Shown here piece after piece: positions 6,419 to 13,213 of a stretch of DNA of 13,213 bases. Below the pieces are notes generated by a model. That model saw only the letters and a list, made by a program, of their open reading frames with translations, was not told where the DNA came from and made no database searches. The position numbers and the translations under genes were made by a program. Every line of letters begins with the position of its first letter. The stretch's first letter is position 1. Origin of the DNA: Streptosporangiaceae bacterium (GTDB lineage: Bacteria; Actinomycetota; Actinomycetes; Streptosporangiales; Streptosporangiaceae). The stretch is taken from NCBI GenBank assembly GCA_030041195.1, contig JASHOI010000684.1, forward strand, positions 1-13,213. Direction: 5' to 3'.

Positions 6419-7897
6419 ATGACCAGAGACCCACGCTGGCTGGCGCTGATCGTGCTCTGCGCCGGGACCTTGATGATCATCCTGGACGGCACGATCGTGA
6501 CCGTGGCGCTCCCGTCCATCCAGAAGGACCTCGGCTTCTCGCAGTCCGGCCTGGCCTGGGTGGTCAACGCGTACCTGATCGCGTTCGGCGGCCTGCTGCT
6601 GTTCGCCGGGCGCCTCGGCGACCTGGCCGGCCGCAAGCGGATCTTCATCACCGGCCTGGCGGTGTTCACCGCCGCGTCGCTGGCCTGCGGCCTGTCGCCC
6701 AGCCAGCTCACGCTGATCATCGCGAGGTTCGTGCAGGGCGCCGGGGGCGCGATGGCGACCGCCGTGGCCCTCGGCATGGTGATCACGATGTTTCCCGAGC
6801 CGGCGCTGCGGGCCAGGGCGATCGGCGGGTACAGCTTCGCCGGGGCGGCCGGCGCCTCGGCCGGCGTGCTCGCGGGCGGCCTCATCACCCAGGCGGTGAG
6901 CTGGCACTGGGTCTTCTTCGTGAACGTCCCCGTCGGCGCCGTCGCGATCGCGGCCGCCGCCCGGGTGATCGAGCCGGACCGCGGCATCGGGCTGCACGCG
7001 GGCATCGACGTCGCCGGCGCCGCGCTGGCCACGCTGGGACTGATGCTCGGCGTCGGCGCGATCGTCGGCACAACCTCCTACGGCTGGGCCGGCCCCCGCA
7101 CGCTCGGGCTCGCCGCGGCCGCGGCCGCGCTGCTGGCCGGGTTCGCCTGGCGCCAGACCACCGCGGCGAGGCCGCTGCTGCCGCTGCGCATCTTCCGGTC
7201 CCGCGACGTGACCGGGGCCAACCTGGCCCAGGCCCTGATGGTGGCCGGCATGCTCGGCTTCCAGTTCGTCCTGCCGCTCTACCTGCGCCGCGTCCTGCAC
7301 TACGGCCCGGCCGAGACCGGCCTGGCGTTCCTGCCGATCACGGTGGCGATCGCGGCGGTCTCCCTGGCCGCGGCCCCGCGGCTGAACACCCGTTTTGGCG
7401 CCCGCGCGATGCTCCTCGCCAGCCTCCCGCTGCTGGCCATCGGGCTCGCACTGCTCAGCCAATTCAACGGGCAGGTACGCTACGCCACCGGGCTGATGCC
7501 CGTCCTGGTGCTGCTCGGGATCGGGGCCGGCCTGACCCTGCCGGCGGTGACGACGCTCGCGATGTCGGCGGTCACGCCGGAGGATTCCGGGGTGGTGTCC
7601 GGGCTGGCGAACACGACGCAGCAGGTCGGCGGCGCGGCCGGGGTGGCGGTCGCGGCCACGCTGGCCACGTGGCGGACCGGGGTGCTCGAGGCGGCCGGGG
7701 ATCCGGCGACGCCGGCTCTCAGCGCCGGGTACCACCTGGCGTTCGGCGTGGCCGCGGGGCTGGTCACCGTCGCGCTGGCGGTCGCGGCCGCGGTGCTCAC
7801 GCCGGGCCGGCGTCCTCGGGATCTGCCACCCAGGCCGAGAACACCGGCAGTCCGTGCCACGGCCCAGGATCGCCGCGGCCAGGCGAGTCCTCGGTGA
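6419..7897 (+). CDS. MFS transporter, DHA2 family (14 TM drug exporter type)
   Basis: This 492-aa integral membrane protein is probably a proton-driven exporter of drugs or toxic metabolites. LDGTIVTVALP at 22-32 in the first helix is the family's D1-like motif, with Asp23. GRLGDLAGRKR at 64-74 is motif A. GAAGASAGVLAGG at 142-154 corresponds to antiporter motif C, although the usual Pro of this motif is missing. QQVGGAAGVAV at 401-411 is typical of the second half. The hydrophobic pattern fits 14 helices ending near residue 460, the DHA2 arrangement. The ATG follows AGGGAGGA. The last 33 residues are Pro/Arg-rich and lie opposite the conserved 3' end of the serpin gene, so they are probably a non-functional tail. 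Substrate is unknown; the divergent hydrolase may act on related compounds, but nothing proves it. Confidence 0.93.
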   Translation: MTRDPRWLALIVLCAGTLMIILDGTIVTVALPSIQKDLGFSQSGLAWVVNAYLIAFGGLLLFAGRLGDLAGRKRIFITGLAVFTAASLACGLSPSQLTLIIARFVQGAGGAMATAVALGMVITMFPEPALRARAIGGYSFAGAAGASAGVLAGGLITQAVSWHWVFFVNVPVGAVAIAAAARVIEPDRGIGLHAGIDVAGAALATLGLMLGVGAIVGTTSYGWAGPRTLGLAAAAAALLAGFAWRQTTAARPLLPLRIFRSRDVTGANLAQALMVAGMLGFQFVLPLYLRRVLHYGPAETGLAFLPITVAIAAVSLAAAPRLNTRFGARAMLLASLPLLAIGLALLSQFNGQVRYATGLMPVLVLLGIGAGLTLPAVTTLAMSAVTPEDSGVVSGLANTTQQVGGAAGVAVAATLATWRTGVLEAAGDPATPALSAGYHLAFGVAAGLVTVALAVAAAVLTPGRRPRDLPPRPRTPAVRATAQDRRGQASPR

Positions 7898-9002
7898 CCG
7901 CCACGACCGCGTACGGGTGCCCGAACCGCAGCTCGGCGGTGCGCACCAGGCCCGTCCTGGGTACCCGCATGGCCAGGGCCACGGCGAGCCCGGTCACCGC
8001 CGCCGCCTCGAACCCGGTCCGGCTGTACCGCGCCATCGCCGCCTGTTTGGCCTGCCACAGATCGTCCGGGGCCAGCGCGTGCGCGGCCGCAGCGAAGCCG
8101 AGGCTGGGATCGCTGAGGTCGAGCTGGGTGCGCGCGGTCCACGCGGGCAGCACCGCCGTGCACCGTTCCTCGCGCGGCGCGCCGGACTTGATCGGCGCGG
8201 TGCGCTCGCCGATGGCCCACAGCGGGCCGTCGCCCAGCGGCAGGTCGAACAGGGACCGCCGCGCCACGCCTGCCCCGGTGGCGAGCGCCGGGGCGAGCTC
8301 GTAGGCCGCGGCCAGCACGCCGTCGGCTGGGACGCCCGGGTCCGCCGCCACCGACGCGACCAGCAGGCCGTCCCGGGCTCGGGCGGCGTGCACCGCAACG
8401 TCGCCCGCGGCGTGGGTCGCGGCCACGAACTGCTGGTGGCCCGGGCCTTCCGGAGTCCGCAGCACCTGGCTCAGCTCCGCGGCCCACGGGCTCGACGGGC
8501 CCAGCGCGGTGCCGGGCGTCAGGTCGAACGGCCGCTCCCAGGACACCCGGGTGGCCAGGGCCGTGGCGATCACCAGGTAGACCGCGGGACCGATGTCGAT
8601 CGGGAACCGTTCGATCAGGCCGAACGTGTGCCGCCGGGCCCAGTCGTCCAGCGCCGCCTGGGTGGTCAGCGGGCCGGTCTCGACCTGCGGCGGCAGCCCG
8701 CCCAGCCAGCGCGCCATGGTCTCGCCCGTGGTGTGCCGGTGCCACACCGCCGCGGCCGCGGGCACCTGCGGGTGCGGCGCGGCGAGCAGCCCGGCGGCGA
8801 GTTCCGCTGCGGCGGCCGAATCACAGCCGAGCACCTCGTTCAGGATTTCCCTGGTTTCGCCCTGGCTGGCCGGCGCGCACAGTGCCAGCAGCAACCACGC
8901 CCCCAGCGGCGACGCAACGTGGTGCCGCGGGCCGGCCAGCGCGTGCAGCCGCCGCGCGTACCCGGCGAGCGGGACCGCGATGTCGGTCGCGGTCAGCGTC
9001 AT
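7797..9002 (-). CDS. Serpin family protein (I4 protease inhibitor-like)
   Basis: This 401-aa protein shows serpin landmarks in the right order. HVASPLGAWLLLAL near 28-41 matches the helix B region. WARRHTFGLIERF at 121-133 matches helix F. ALATRVSWERPF at 148-159 matches strand 3A. RTGFEAAAVTG at 328-338 matches the reactive-loop hinge. FGHPYAVVAV at 360-369 and GLPVFSAWVADP at 384-395 match the C-terminal strands. Classic serpins trap serine or cysteine proteases by inserting the cleaved loop. Here the hinge has bulky Phe331 at P14, and the stretch to FGHPY is about eight residues longer than in alpha-1-antitrypsin, so inhibitory action is uncertain. No signal peptide is seen, so it is probably cytoplasmic. 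The ATG lies 6 nt after the OppDF stop with almost no ribosome site of its own, suggesting translational coupling in the peptide-importer operon. Confidence 0.8.
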   Translation of the reverse strand: MTLTATDIAVPLAGYARRLHALAGPRHHVASPLGAWLLLALCAPASQGETREILNEVLGCDSAAAAELAAGLLAAPHPQVPAAAAVWHRHTTGETMARWLGGLPPQVETGPLTTQAALDDWARRHTFGLIERFPIDIGPAVYLVIATALATRVSWERPFDLTPGTALGPSSPWAAELSQVLRTPEGPGHQQFVAATHAAGDVAVHAARARDGLLVASVAADPGVPADGVLAAAYELAPALATGAGVARRSLFDLPLGDGPLWAIGERTAPIKSGAPREERCTAVLPAWTARTQLDLSDPSLGFAAAAHALAPDDLWQAKQAAMARYSRTGFEAAAVTGLAVALAMRVPRTGLVRTAELRFGHPYAVVAVTEDSPGRGDPGPWHGLPVFSAWVADPEDAGPA

Positions 9003-9008
9003 CCCGCG

Positions 9009-11084
9009 CTACGGCGTGGCCGCCGTCGCGGTCACGCCCTCCGGCTCGCGGAGCGGGAAGTGGCAGGCGGCCAGGTGGCCCTGCGCGGTGAACGGGCGCA
9101 GCGGCGGCTCGTCGGACGCGCAGATCTCCTGGGCGCGGGGGCAGCGGGTGCGGAACCGGCAGCCGGACGGCGGGTTGATCGCCGACGGCAGCTCGCCGGC
9201 GACCCCCTTGTCCTCCCGGTGCTGGGCGGCGACCGGATCGGCGACCGGGACGGTGTCGATCAGGCCCTTGGTGTAGGGGTGCACCGGGCGGTAGTACACG
9301 TCGTCGGCCGGGCCGACCTCGACCAGCTTGCCGAGGTACATCACGCCGATGGTCTCGGACATGTACCGCACGACCGACAGGTCGTGCGAGATGAACAGGT
9401 AGGTCAGGCCGAGGTCGCGCTGCAGGTCGAGCATCAGGTTGAGGATCTGGGCCTGGATCGAGACGTCGAGCGCGGACACCGGCTCGTCGGCCACGATCAG
9501 CTTGGGCTGCAGGATCAGCGCGCGGGCCAGGCCGAGGCGCTGCCGCTGGCCGCCGGAGAACTCATGCGGGTAGCGCTCGATCGCTGCCCTGGGCAGGCCC
9601 ACCTCGTCCAGCATCGCCCCGATCTTGTTGTGCTGCTCCTGGCGTGAGCCGATCCGCTGGATGGCCAGCGGCTCGCGCAGGATCGGCCCGACCCGCATCC
9701 GCGGGTCCATGGAGGCGTAGGAGTCCTGGAACATCAGCTGGATCTTGGGGCTGCGGCGACGGCGCTCGCGCCGGCTGAGCTTGGTGAGGTCCTCGCCGTC
9801 CAGGACGATCGTCCCGTCGGTGGCCTTCTCCAGCCCCGCGATCAGCCGGCCGATCGTGGTCTTGCCGCACCCGGACTCGCCGACCATGCCGAACGTGTGC
9901 CCCGGGCGGATCGCGAAGCTGACCCCGGCGACGGCGCTGACCTCGCCGACCTTGCGCTGCAGCACCGCACCAGCGGTGACGGAGAAGTTCTTGACCAGCC
10001 CGTCGGTGCGCAGCAGCGGCTGCTGCCCGTCGGTCTCCGGGATGGCACGCTCCCGGTGCTCGGCGGGCGCCGCCTCCTCGACCCGCAGCGCTGCGGTGTC
10101 GCCGGACTCGCCGGACCGGCCGACCGGGAAGAAGCACCGGAACGCGTGGTCCCAGCTGTCGCCCTCCAGCAGCGGCTCGCTCTCCCGGCAGGTGTCCTGA
10201 ACGTACCGGCACCGGGCCGCGAAGCGGCAGGCCTCGGGCGGCTGGGTCAGGTCCGGCGGCATGCCGGGGATCGAGTAGAGGCGTTCGGTCCCGTCGGCGG
10301 CCTTCTCCGGCAGCGCGCCGAACAGCGCCTCGGTGTACGGGTGGCGCGGGTTGGCGAACAGCCGCACCGTGGACGTGGTCTCCATCACCTTGCCCGCGTA
10401 CATGACCGCCACCCGGTCCGCGCGCCCGGCGATCACTCCGAGGTCGTGGGTGACCAGGATCACCGCAAGGCCCAGCCGCCGCCGCAGGTCGTCGATCAGC
10501 TCCAGGATCTGCTTCTGGATCGTCACGTCCAGCGCGGTGGTGGGCTCGTCGGCGATCAGCAGCTTCGGCTCGCAGGCCAGCGCCATCGCGATCATCACGC
10601 GCTGCCGCATACCGCCGGAGAGCTGGTGCGGGTAGTTGCTCACCCGCTCGGCCGGCCGGGGCATTCCGACCAGGCCGAGGACCTCGATCGCGCGGGCCAG
10701 GGCGGTCTTGTGGTCCGCGCCGCGGTGCAGCAGCACGGTCTCCGCGATCTGGTCACCGACCGTCATCGTCGGGTTCAGCGAGGTCATCGGGTCCTGGAAG
10801 ATCATCCCGACCTCGTTGCCGCGCACGTGCCGCATCCCGTTGTCGTCGAGCGCGGAGATCTCCTGCCCGCTCAGCGTGATGCTGCCGCCGGTGATGTGGC
10901 CGCCGGGAGGCAGCAGCTGCATGACGGACAGCGCGGTCATCGTCTTGCCGCAGCCGGACTCGCCCACGATGCCGAGGCACTCGCCCGCTTCCACGCTCAG
11001 GCTGACGCCGTCGAGGGCGTGGACGGTTGCGCTGCGCAGCCGGATTTCGGTGTGCAGGTCCTCAATCTCTAGCAGCGGTGCCAT
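9009..11084 (-). CDS. Fused OppD-OppF peptide ABC transporter ATPase
   Basis: This 691-aa protein holds two complete ATPase modules that power uptake of di- or oligopeptides at the inner face of the membrane. Module 1 (about 1-317, OppD/DppD-like) has Walker A GESGCGKT at 41-48, Q97, signature LSGGM at 155-159, Walker B LLIADEP with Glu180, and His213. Module 2 (about 357-678, OppF/DppF-like) has Walker A at 402-409, Q453, FSGGQ at 509-513, LIVADEP with Glu534, and His567. All catalytic residues are intact in both. Each module ends in a four-Cys motif (286, 292, 299, 317 and 642, 648, 655, 674), as in peptide-transporter ATPases reported to bind Fe-S clusters. A polar linker of about 40 residues joins them. 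Fused ATPases of this kind are common in actinobacteria. The ATG has GAGGA only 3 nt upstream. It follows the OppC-type gene by 67 nt. Confidence 0.95.
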   Translation of the reverse strand: MAPLLEIEDLHTEIRLRSATVHALDGVSLSVEAGECLGIVGESGCGKTMTALSVMQLLPPGGHITGGSITLSGQEISALDDNGMRHVRGNEVGMIFQDPMTSLNPTMTVGDQIAETVLLHRGADHKTALARAIEVLGLVGMPRPAERVSNYPHQLSGGMRQRVMIAMALACEPKLLIADEPTTALDVTIQKQILELIDDLRRRLGLAVILVTHDLGVIAGRADRVAVMYAGKVMETTSTVRLFANPRHPYTEALFGALPEKAADGTERLYSIPGMPPDLTQPPEACRFAARCRYVQDTCRESEPLLEGDSWDHAFRCFFPVGRSGESGDTAALRVEEAAPAEHRERAIPETDGQQPLLRTDGLVKNFSVTAGAVLQRKVGEVSAVAGVSFAIRPGHTFGMVGESGCGKTTIGRLIAGLEKATDGTIVLDGEDLTKLSRRERRRRSPKIQLMFQDSYASMDPRMRVGPILREPLAIQRIGSRQEQHNKIGAMLDEVGLPRAAIERYPHEFSGGQRQRLGLARALILQPKLIVADEPVSALDVSIQAQILNLMLDLQRDLGLTYLFISHDLSVVRYMSETIGVMYLGKLVEVGPADDVYYRPVHPYTKGLIDTVPVADPVAAQHREDKGVAGELPSAINPPSGCRFRTRCPRAQEICASDEPPLRPFTAQGHLAACHFPLREPEGVTATAATP

Positions 11085-11151
11085 ATGTCCTCGCGTCTGT
11101 GCGTATGTTACTCATCGGTCCCGCCTGGAACCCATTCGTGGTTGCTCTCCG

Positions 11152-12126
11152 TTACCGGCGCTGCAGCCGGACCTCGACCGCGTCGCGCAGGCCCTCGCCG
11201 ATGAAGATGGCCGCCGCGATCACGATCACGATGCAGAATCCGGCCGGGACGATCAGCCACCAGTACCCGTCGTACACGTACTGGACGCCGTTCGAGAGCA
11301 TGCCGCCCCAGTCCTGCTGCGGCGGGCGGATCCCGAGTCCCAGGTAGCTCAGCGACACGATCAGTGCGATCGCGTCCGCGACCTGGAACGTCGCGTTCAC
11401 CATGATCGTGCCGATCGCGTTCGGCGCGATGTGGCGCAGCACCGCACGGGTGTTGCCGCCGCCCATCACCTTCATCGCCTGCACGTAATCGCGGGTGCGC
11501 AGGGACAGCGCCTCGCCGCGCACCAGCCTGGAGGTGGTCAGCCACGAGGTCAGCGCGATCACCAGGATCAGCACCGGCTTGCTCGGGGTCACCATCGAGA
11601 CCACGACCAGCGCCAGGAACAGCGTCGGGATCGACAGGATCGCGTCGACGATGCGCATCATGAACGCGTCGACGAAACCGCCGATGTACCCGGCGACCGC
11701 GCCCCACAGCACGCCGATGACCGTGGCCAGAACGGCGGCCGCGATCCCGACCTCCAGCGAGATCTGGCCCGCGACCATCAGCCGGCCCAGCACGTCGAAC
11801 CCGTTCGCGTCGGTGCCCAGCAGGTGCGCACCCGACGGCGGCAGCTCCTCGTGCGCGAAGTCCACGGTGAGCTGGTTGGTGACGTAGATGTGCGGCCCGA
11901 CGAAGCAGAACAGGATCATGAAGATGAAGATGCCCGCGCCGGCGACGGCGAGCTTGTTCTCCAGGAAAACCTCGAGCCCGCGCCGGAACGTGGACCGCGG
12001 TTTGCCCGCGGGCAGCATCCCCGAAGCGACCGCCGAGGCCGTCTCCGGCGCGGTGGGGATCACGACCCCGACCGGCGATGGCTCGTTGGTCGGGACGGGC
12101 TCTGGCGGCATGCCCCCGAGACTCAT
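11152..12126 (-). CDS. Peptide ABC transporter permease, OppC/DppC type
   Basis: This 324-aa integral membrane subunit forms half of the translocation pore. The OppC_N segment LENKLAVAG at 55-63 leads into the first helix, followed by the periplasmic-side HLLGTDANGFDVLGR at 101-115, a hallmark of this family. Five further helices follow. The cytoplasmic EAA coupling loop is at about 203-236, RGEALSLRTRDYVQAMKVMG onward, and would dock on the fused ATPase. The C-terminus FIGEGLRDAVEVR is typical. The N-terminal 45 residues are Pro/Ala/Thr-rich and cytoplasmic, longer than in E. coli OppC. The ATG overlaps the TGA of the OppB-type gene as ATGA, so the two permeases are translationally coupled. 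Confidence 0.94.
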   Translation of the reverse strand: MSLGGMPPEPVPTNEPSPVGVVIPTAPETASAVASGMLPAGKPRSTFRRGLEVFLENKLAVAGAGIFIFMILFCFVGPHIYVTNQLTVDFAHEELPPSGAHLLGTDANGFDVLGRLMVAGQISLEVGIAAAVLATVIGVLWGAVAGYIGGFVDAFMMRIVDAILSIPTLFLALVVVSMVTPSKPVLILVIALTSWLTTSRLVRGEALSLRTRDYVQAMKVMGGGNTRAVLRHIAPNAIGTIMVNATFQVADAIALIVSLSYLGLGIRPPQQDWGGMLSNGVQYVYDGYWWLIVPAGFCIVIVIAAAIFIGEGLRDAVEVRLQRR

Positions 12127-13082
12127 TGGCTCACGTACCTAACCCGCGGGTCGAGCACCGCATAGGCGATATCGGCGAGCAGCGACCCCACGACCGTCGC
12201 CACCGCCACCACGACGGTAATCCCGAGCAAAACCGGGTAATCCTGGTTCAGCGCGGACTGATAGAACAGGTAGCCCATCCCGGGGTAGTTGAACACCGAC
12301 TCGGTGATCAGCGCCCCGGCGAACACCGCCGGGAGCAGCAGCCCCAGCAGCGTCGCGATCGGGATCAGCGAGTTACGCAGCACGTGCCGCAGCAGCACTC
12401 GCCGCTCGCTGGCACCCTTGGCCTTGGCGGTGCGCACGTAGTCCTCGGTCAGGTTGTCGAGCACCGAAGAGCGCATGTACCGGCTGAACAGCGCGATCGT
12501 GATCAAGGTCAGCGAGATGATCGGCAGGATCAGCGCGTTGAAGTTCGTGAACAAGACCGCGACTCCCTCGCCCTGCGGGCCCTCGGGCGGGAAGATCGGG
12601 AACTTGATCGCGAAGACCAGGATCAGCAGGATGCCCAGGAGGAAGGCCGGCATCGCGTAGAAGATCGTCGAGAACCCGTTGAAGAAGTGGTCGACGACCT
12701 TGTTGCGCCGCACCGCCTGGACCACCCCGATCGGGACCGCCAGGATCAGCGCGAGGATGATCGAGACGCCGACCAGGAATACGGTCTTCGGCAGGTGGTT
12801 GCTCAGCAGCGAGGCCACGCTCTGGTTCAGCTTCCAGGAGTAGCCGAGGTTGCCGTGCAGCAGATGGTCAAGCCACAGCCAGTACTGGTAGTACCACGGC
12901 TTGTTGAACCCGTAGACGCGGTCGAACTGCGCGATCGCCAGCGGGTTCCGGTAGGCCGTTGGCCCCATGACCGCGACCGCCACGTTCCCCGGGATCATCC
13001 GCAGCAGCGCATAGGTGATCGCCGTGACCAGCAGCAGCACCACAATAGATTGCATCACCCTGCGGATCATGAAGATAACCAA
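12123..13082 (-). CDS. Peptide ABC transporter permease, OppB/DppB type
   Basis: This 319-aa subunit is the partner pore protein. It begins with IRRVMQSIVVLLLVTAITYALLR-like text forming helix 1, then RMIPGN at 28-33, the HGNLGYSW motif at 76-83 and five further helices. The EAA loop lies at about 203-238, with EDYVRTAKAKG at 213-223. ITESVFNYPGMG at 259-270 and DPRVRY at 311-316 are family hallmarks. I chose the TTG at 13080-13082 because AAGGGG lies 4 nt upstream; the ATG four codons inside has no ribosome site. It is the first transporter cistron after the binding-protein gene. Substrate class (di-, oligopeptide or, less likely, nickel or glutathione) cannot be decided from permease sequence. 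Confidence 0.93.
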   Translation of the reverse strand: MVIFMIRRVMQSIVVLLLVTAITYALLRMIPGNVAVAVMGPTAYRNPLAIAQFDRVYGFNKPWYYQYWLWLDHLLHGNLGYSWKLNQSVASLLSNHLPKTVFLVGVSIILALILAVPIGVVQAVRRNKVVDHFFNGFSTIFYAMPAFLLGILLILVFAIKFPIFPPEGPQGEGVAVLFTNFNALILPIISLTLITIALFSRYMRSSVLDNLTEDYVRTAKAKGASERRVLLRHVLRNSLIPIATLLGLLLPAVFAGALITESVFNYPGMGYLFYQSALNQDYPVLLGITVVVAVATVVGSLLADIAYAVLDPRVRYVSQ

Positions 13083-13107
13083 CGTGCCCCTTCCCCAGGC
13101 GGCCTGT

Positions 13108-13142
13108 GCGGGAGCACCGGGTGGTCAACCCGGCACTCCCGC
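13108..13142 (-). repeat. Strong intercistronic hairpin (15-bp stem)
   Basis: On the minus strand, arm GCGGGAGTGCCGGGT (13128-13142) pairs over all 15 positions with ACCCGGTGCTCCCGC (13108-13122), counting two G-U pairs, around the 5-nt loop TGACC. No U-run follows, so it is not a standard intrinsic terminator. It begins about 40 nt after the upstream binding-protein stop and ends 25 nt before the OppB-type start. That position suits a 3' stabiliser or partial attenuator. A weaker 5-bp stem (GGTGA/TCACC, 13153-13172) lies between it and the stop codon. Confidence 0.75.
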
Positions 13143-13182
13143 CAGAGTATGCGGTGACCGGCAAGGATCACCAACCGCCTGC

Positions 13183-13213
13183 TACTTCACGAAATACCAG
13201 TTCTCAGGGTTGA
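13183..13213 (-). CDS. 3' end of probable peptide-binding protein gene (partial)
   Basis: The window's right edge holds a reading frame ending with TAG at 13183-13185 that reads NPENWYFVK at its C-terminus; the rest lies outside. It is on the same strand and immediately upstream of the permease genes, where peptide ABC operons usually place the solute-binding lipoprotein (SBP_bac_5 family). C-termini with an aromatic residue and a final Lys are common in such proteins. With only nine codons, the assignment rests mainly on context. Confidence 0.5.

Noticed and set aside
6283..7735. Long minus-strand frames across the MFS gene (448 and 262 aa).
   Set aside because: They are antisense shadows. 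The plus-strand frame has clear DHA2 motifs and a strong Shine-Dalgarno sequence.
10636..13157. Plus-strand frames of 509 and 359 aa rich in Arg, Asp, Gln and His opposite the permease genes.
   Set aside because: They mirror hydrophobic membrane codons on the minus strand, which is the expected artefact, and they have no family features.
1..13213. Search for CRISPR repeats, tRNA genes, insertion sequences or phage attachment sites.
   Set aside because: No regularly spaced repeats, cloverleaf-like sequence, transposase motifs or long flanking direct repeats were seen by eye. A covariance or repeat search could not be run.

Overview
This window is very GC-rich, with strong third-position G/C bias, GTG and TTG starts, and tightly packed genes. 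That fits a chromosomal segment of a high-GC actinobacterium. No rRNA, tRNA, IS element, CRISPR array or phage gene is visible. The longest stretch without a gene is about 150 bp.

Left part (67-4688, all minus strand). A PAS-GAF-SpoIIE phosphatase-ATPase regulator (706 aa) is followed 139 bp later by an aquaporin of the NIP-like type. The aquaporin is joined by an 8-nt stop/start overlap to a DUF2252 protein. The aquaporin has its own strong Shine-Dalgarno sequence and a possible promoter. It and DUF2252 therefore look like a two-gene unit.

Middle part (4841-7897). A large alpha/beta hydrolase (minus) and a 14-helix DHA2-family MFS exporter (plus) diverge from a 105-bp region. That region holds a candidate promoter and a small inverted repeat.

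Right part (7797 to the right edge, all minus). This is a dipeptide/oligopeptide ABC importer operon. In transcription order it holds the last nine codons of a probable substrate-binding protein, a very strong 15-bp hairpin, the two permeases (oppB/dppB- and oppC/dppC-type, joined by ATGA), and one double ATPase fusing OppD and OppF. Six bases later comes a cytoplasmic serpin-like protein. The serpin gene ends inside the MFS gene, so the two converge with a 101-bp antisense overlap.

Most of the window is ordinary actinobacterial gene content. The points most worth a second look are: (1) a serpin as the last cistron of a peptide-import operon; (2) the order of kinase-like motifs in DUF2252, which looks circularly permuted; (3) the hairpin between the binding-protein and permease genes; (4) the two Cys4 motifs in the fused ATPase; and (5) the coupling of DUF2252 to an aquaporin with an unusual pore. 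I found no clear evidence of a wholly new multi-gene system.
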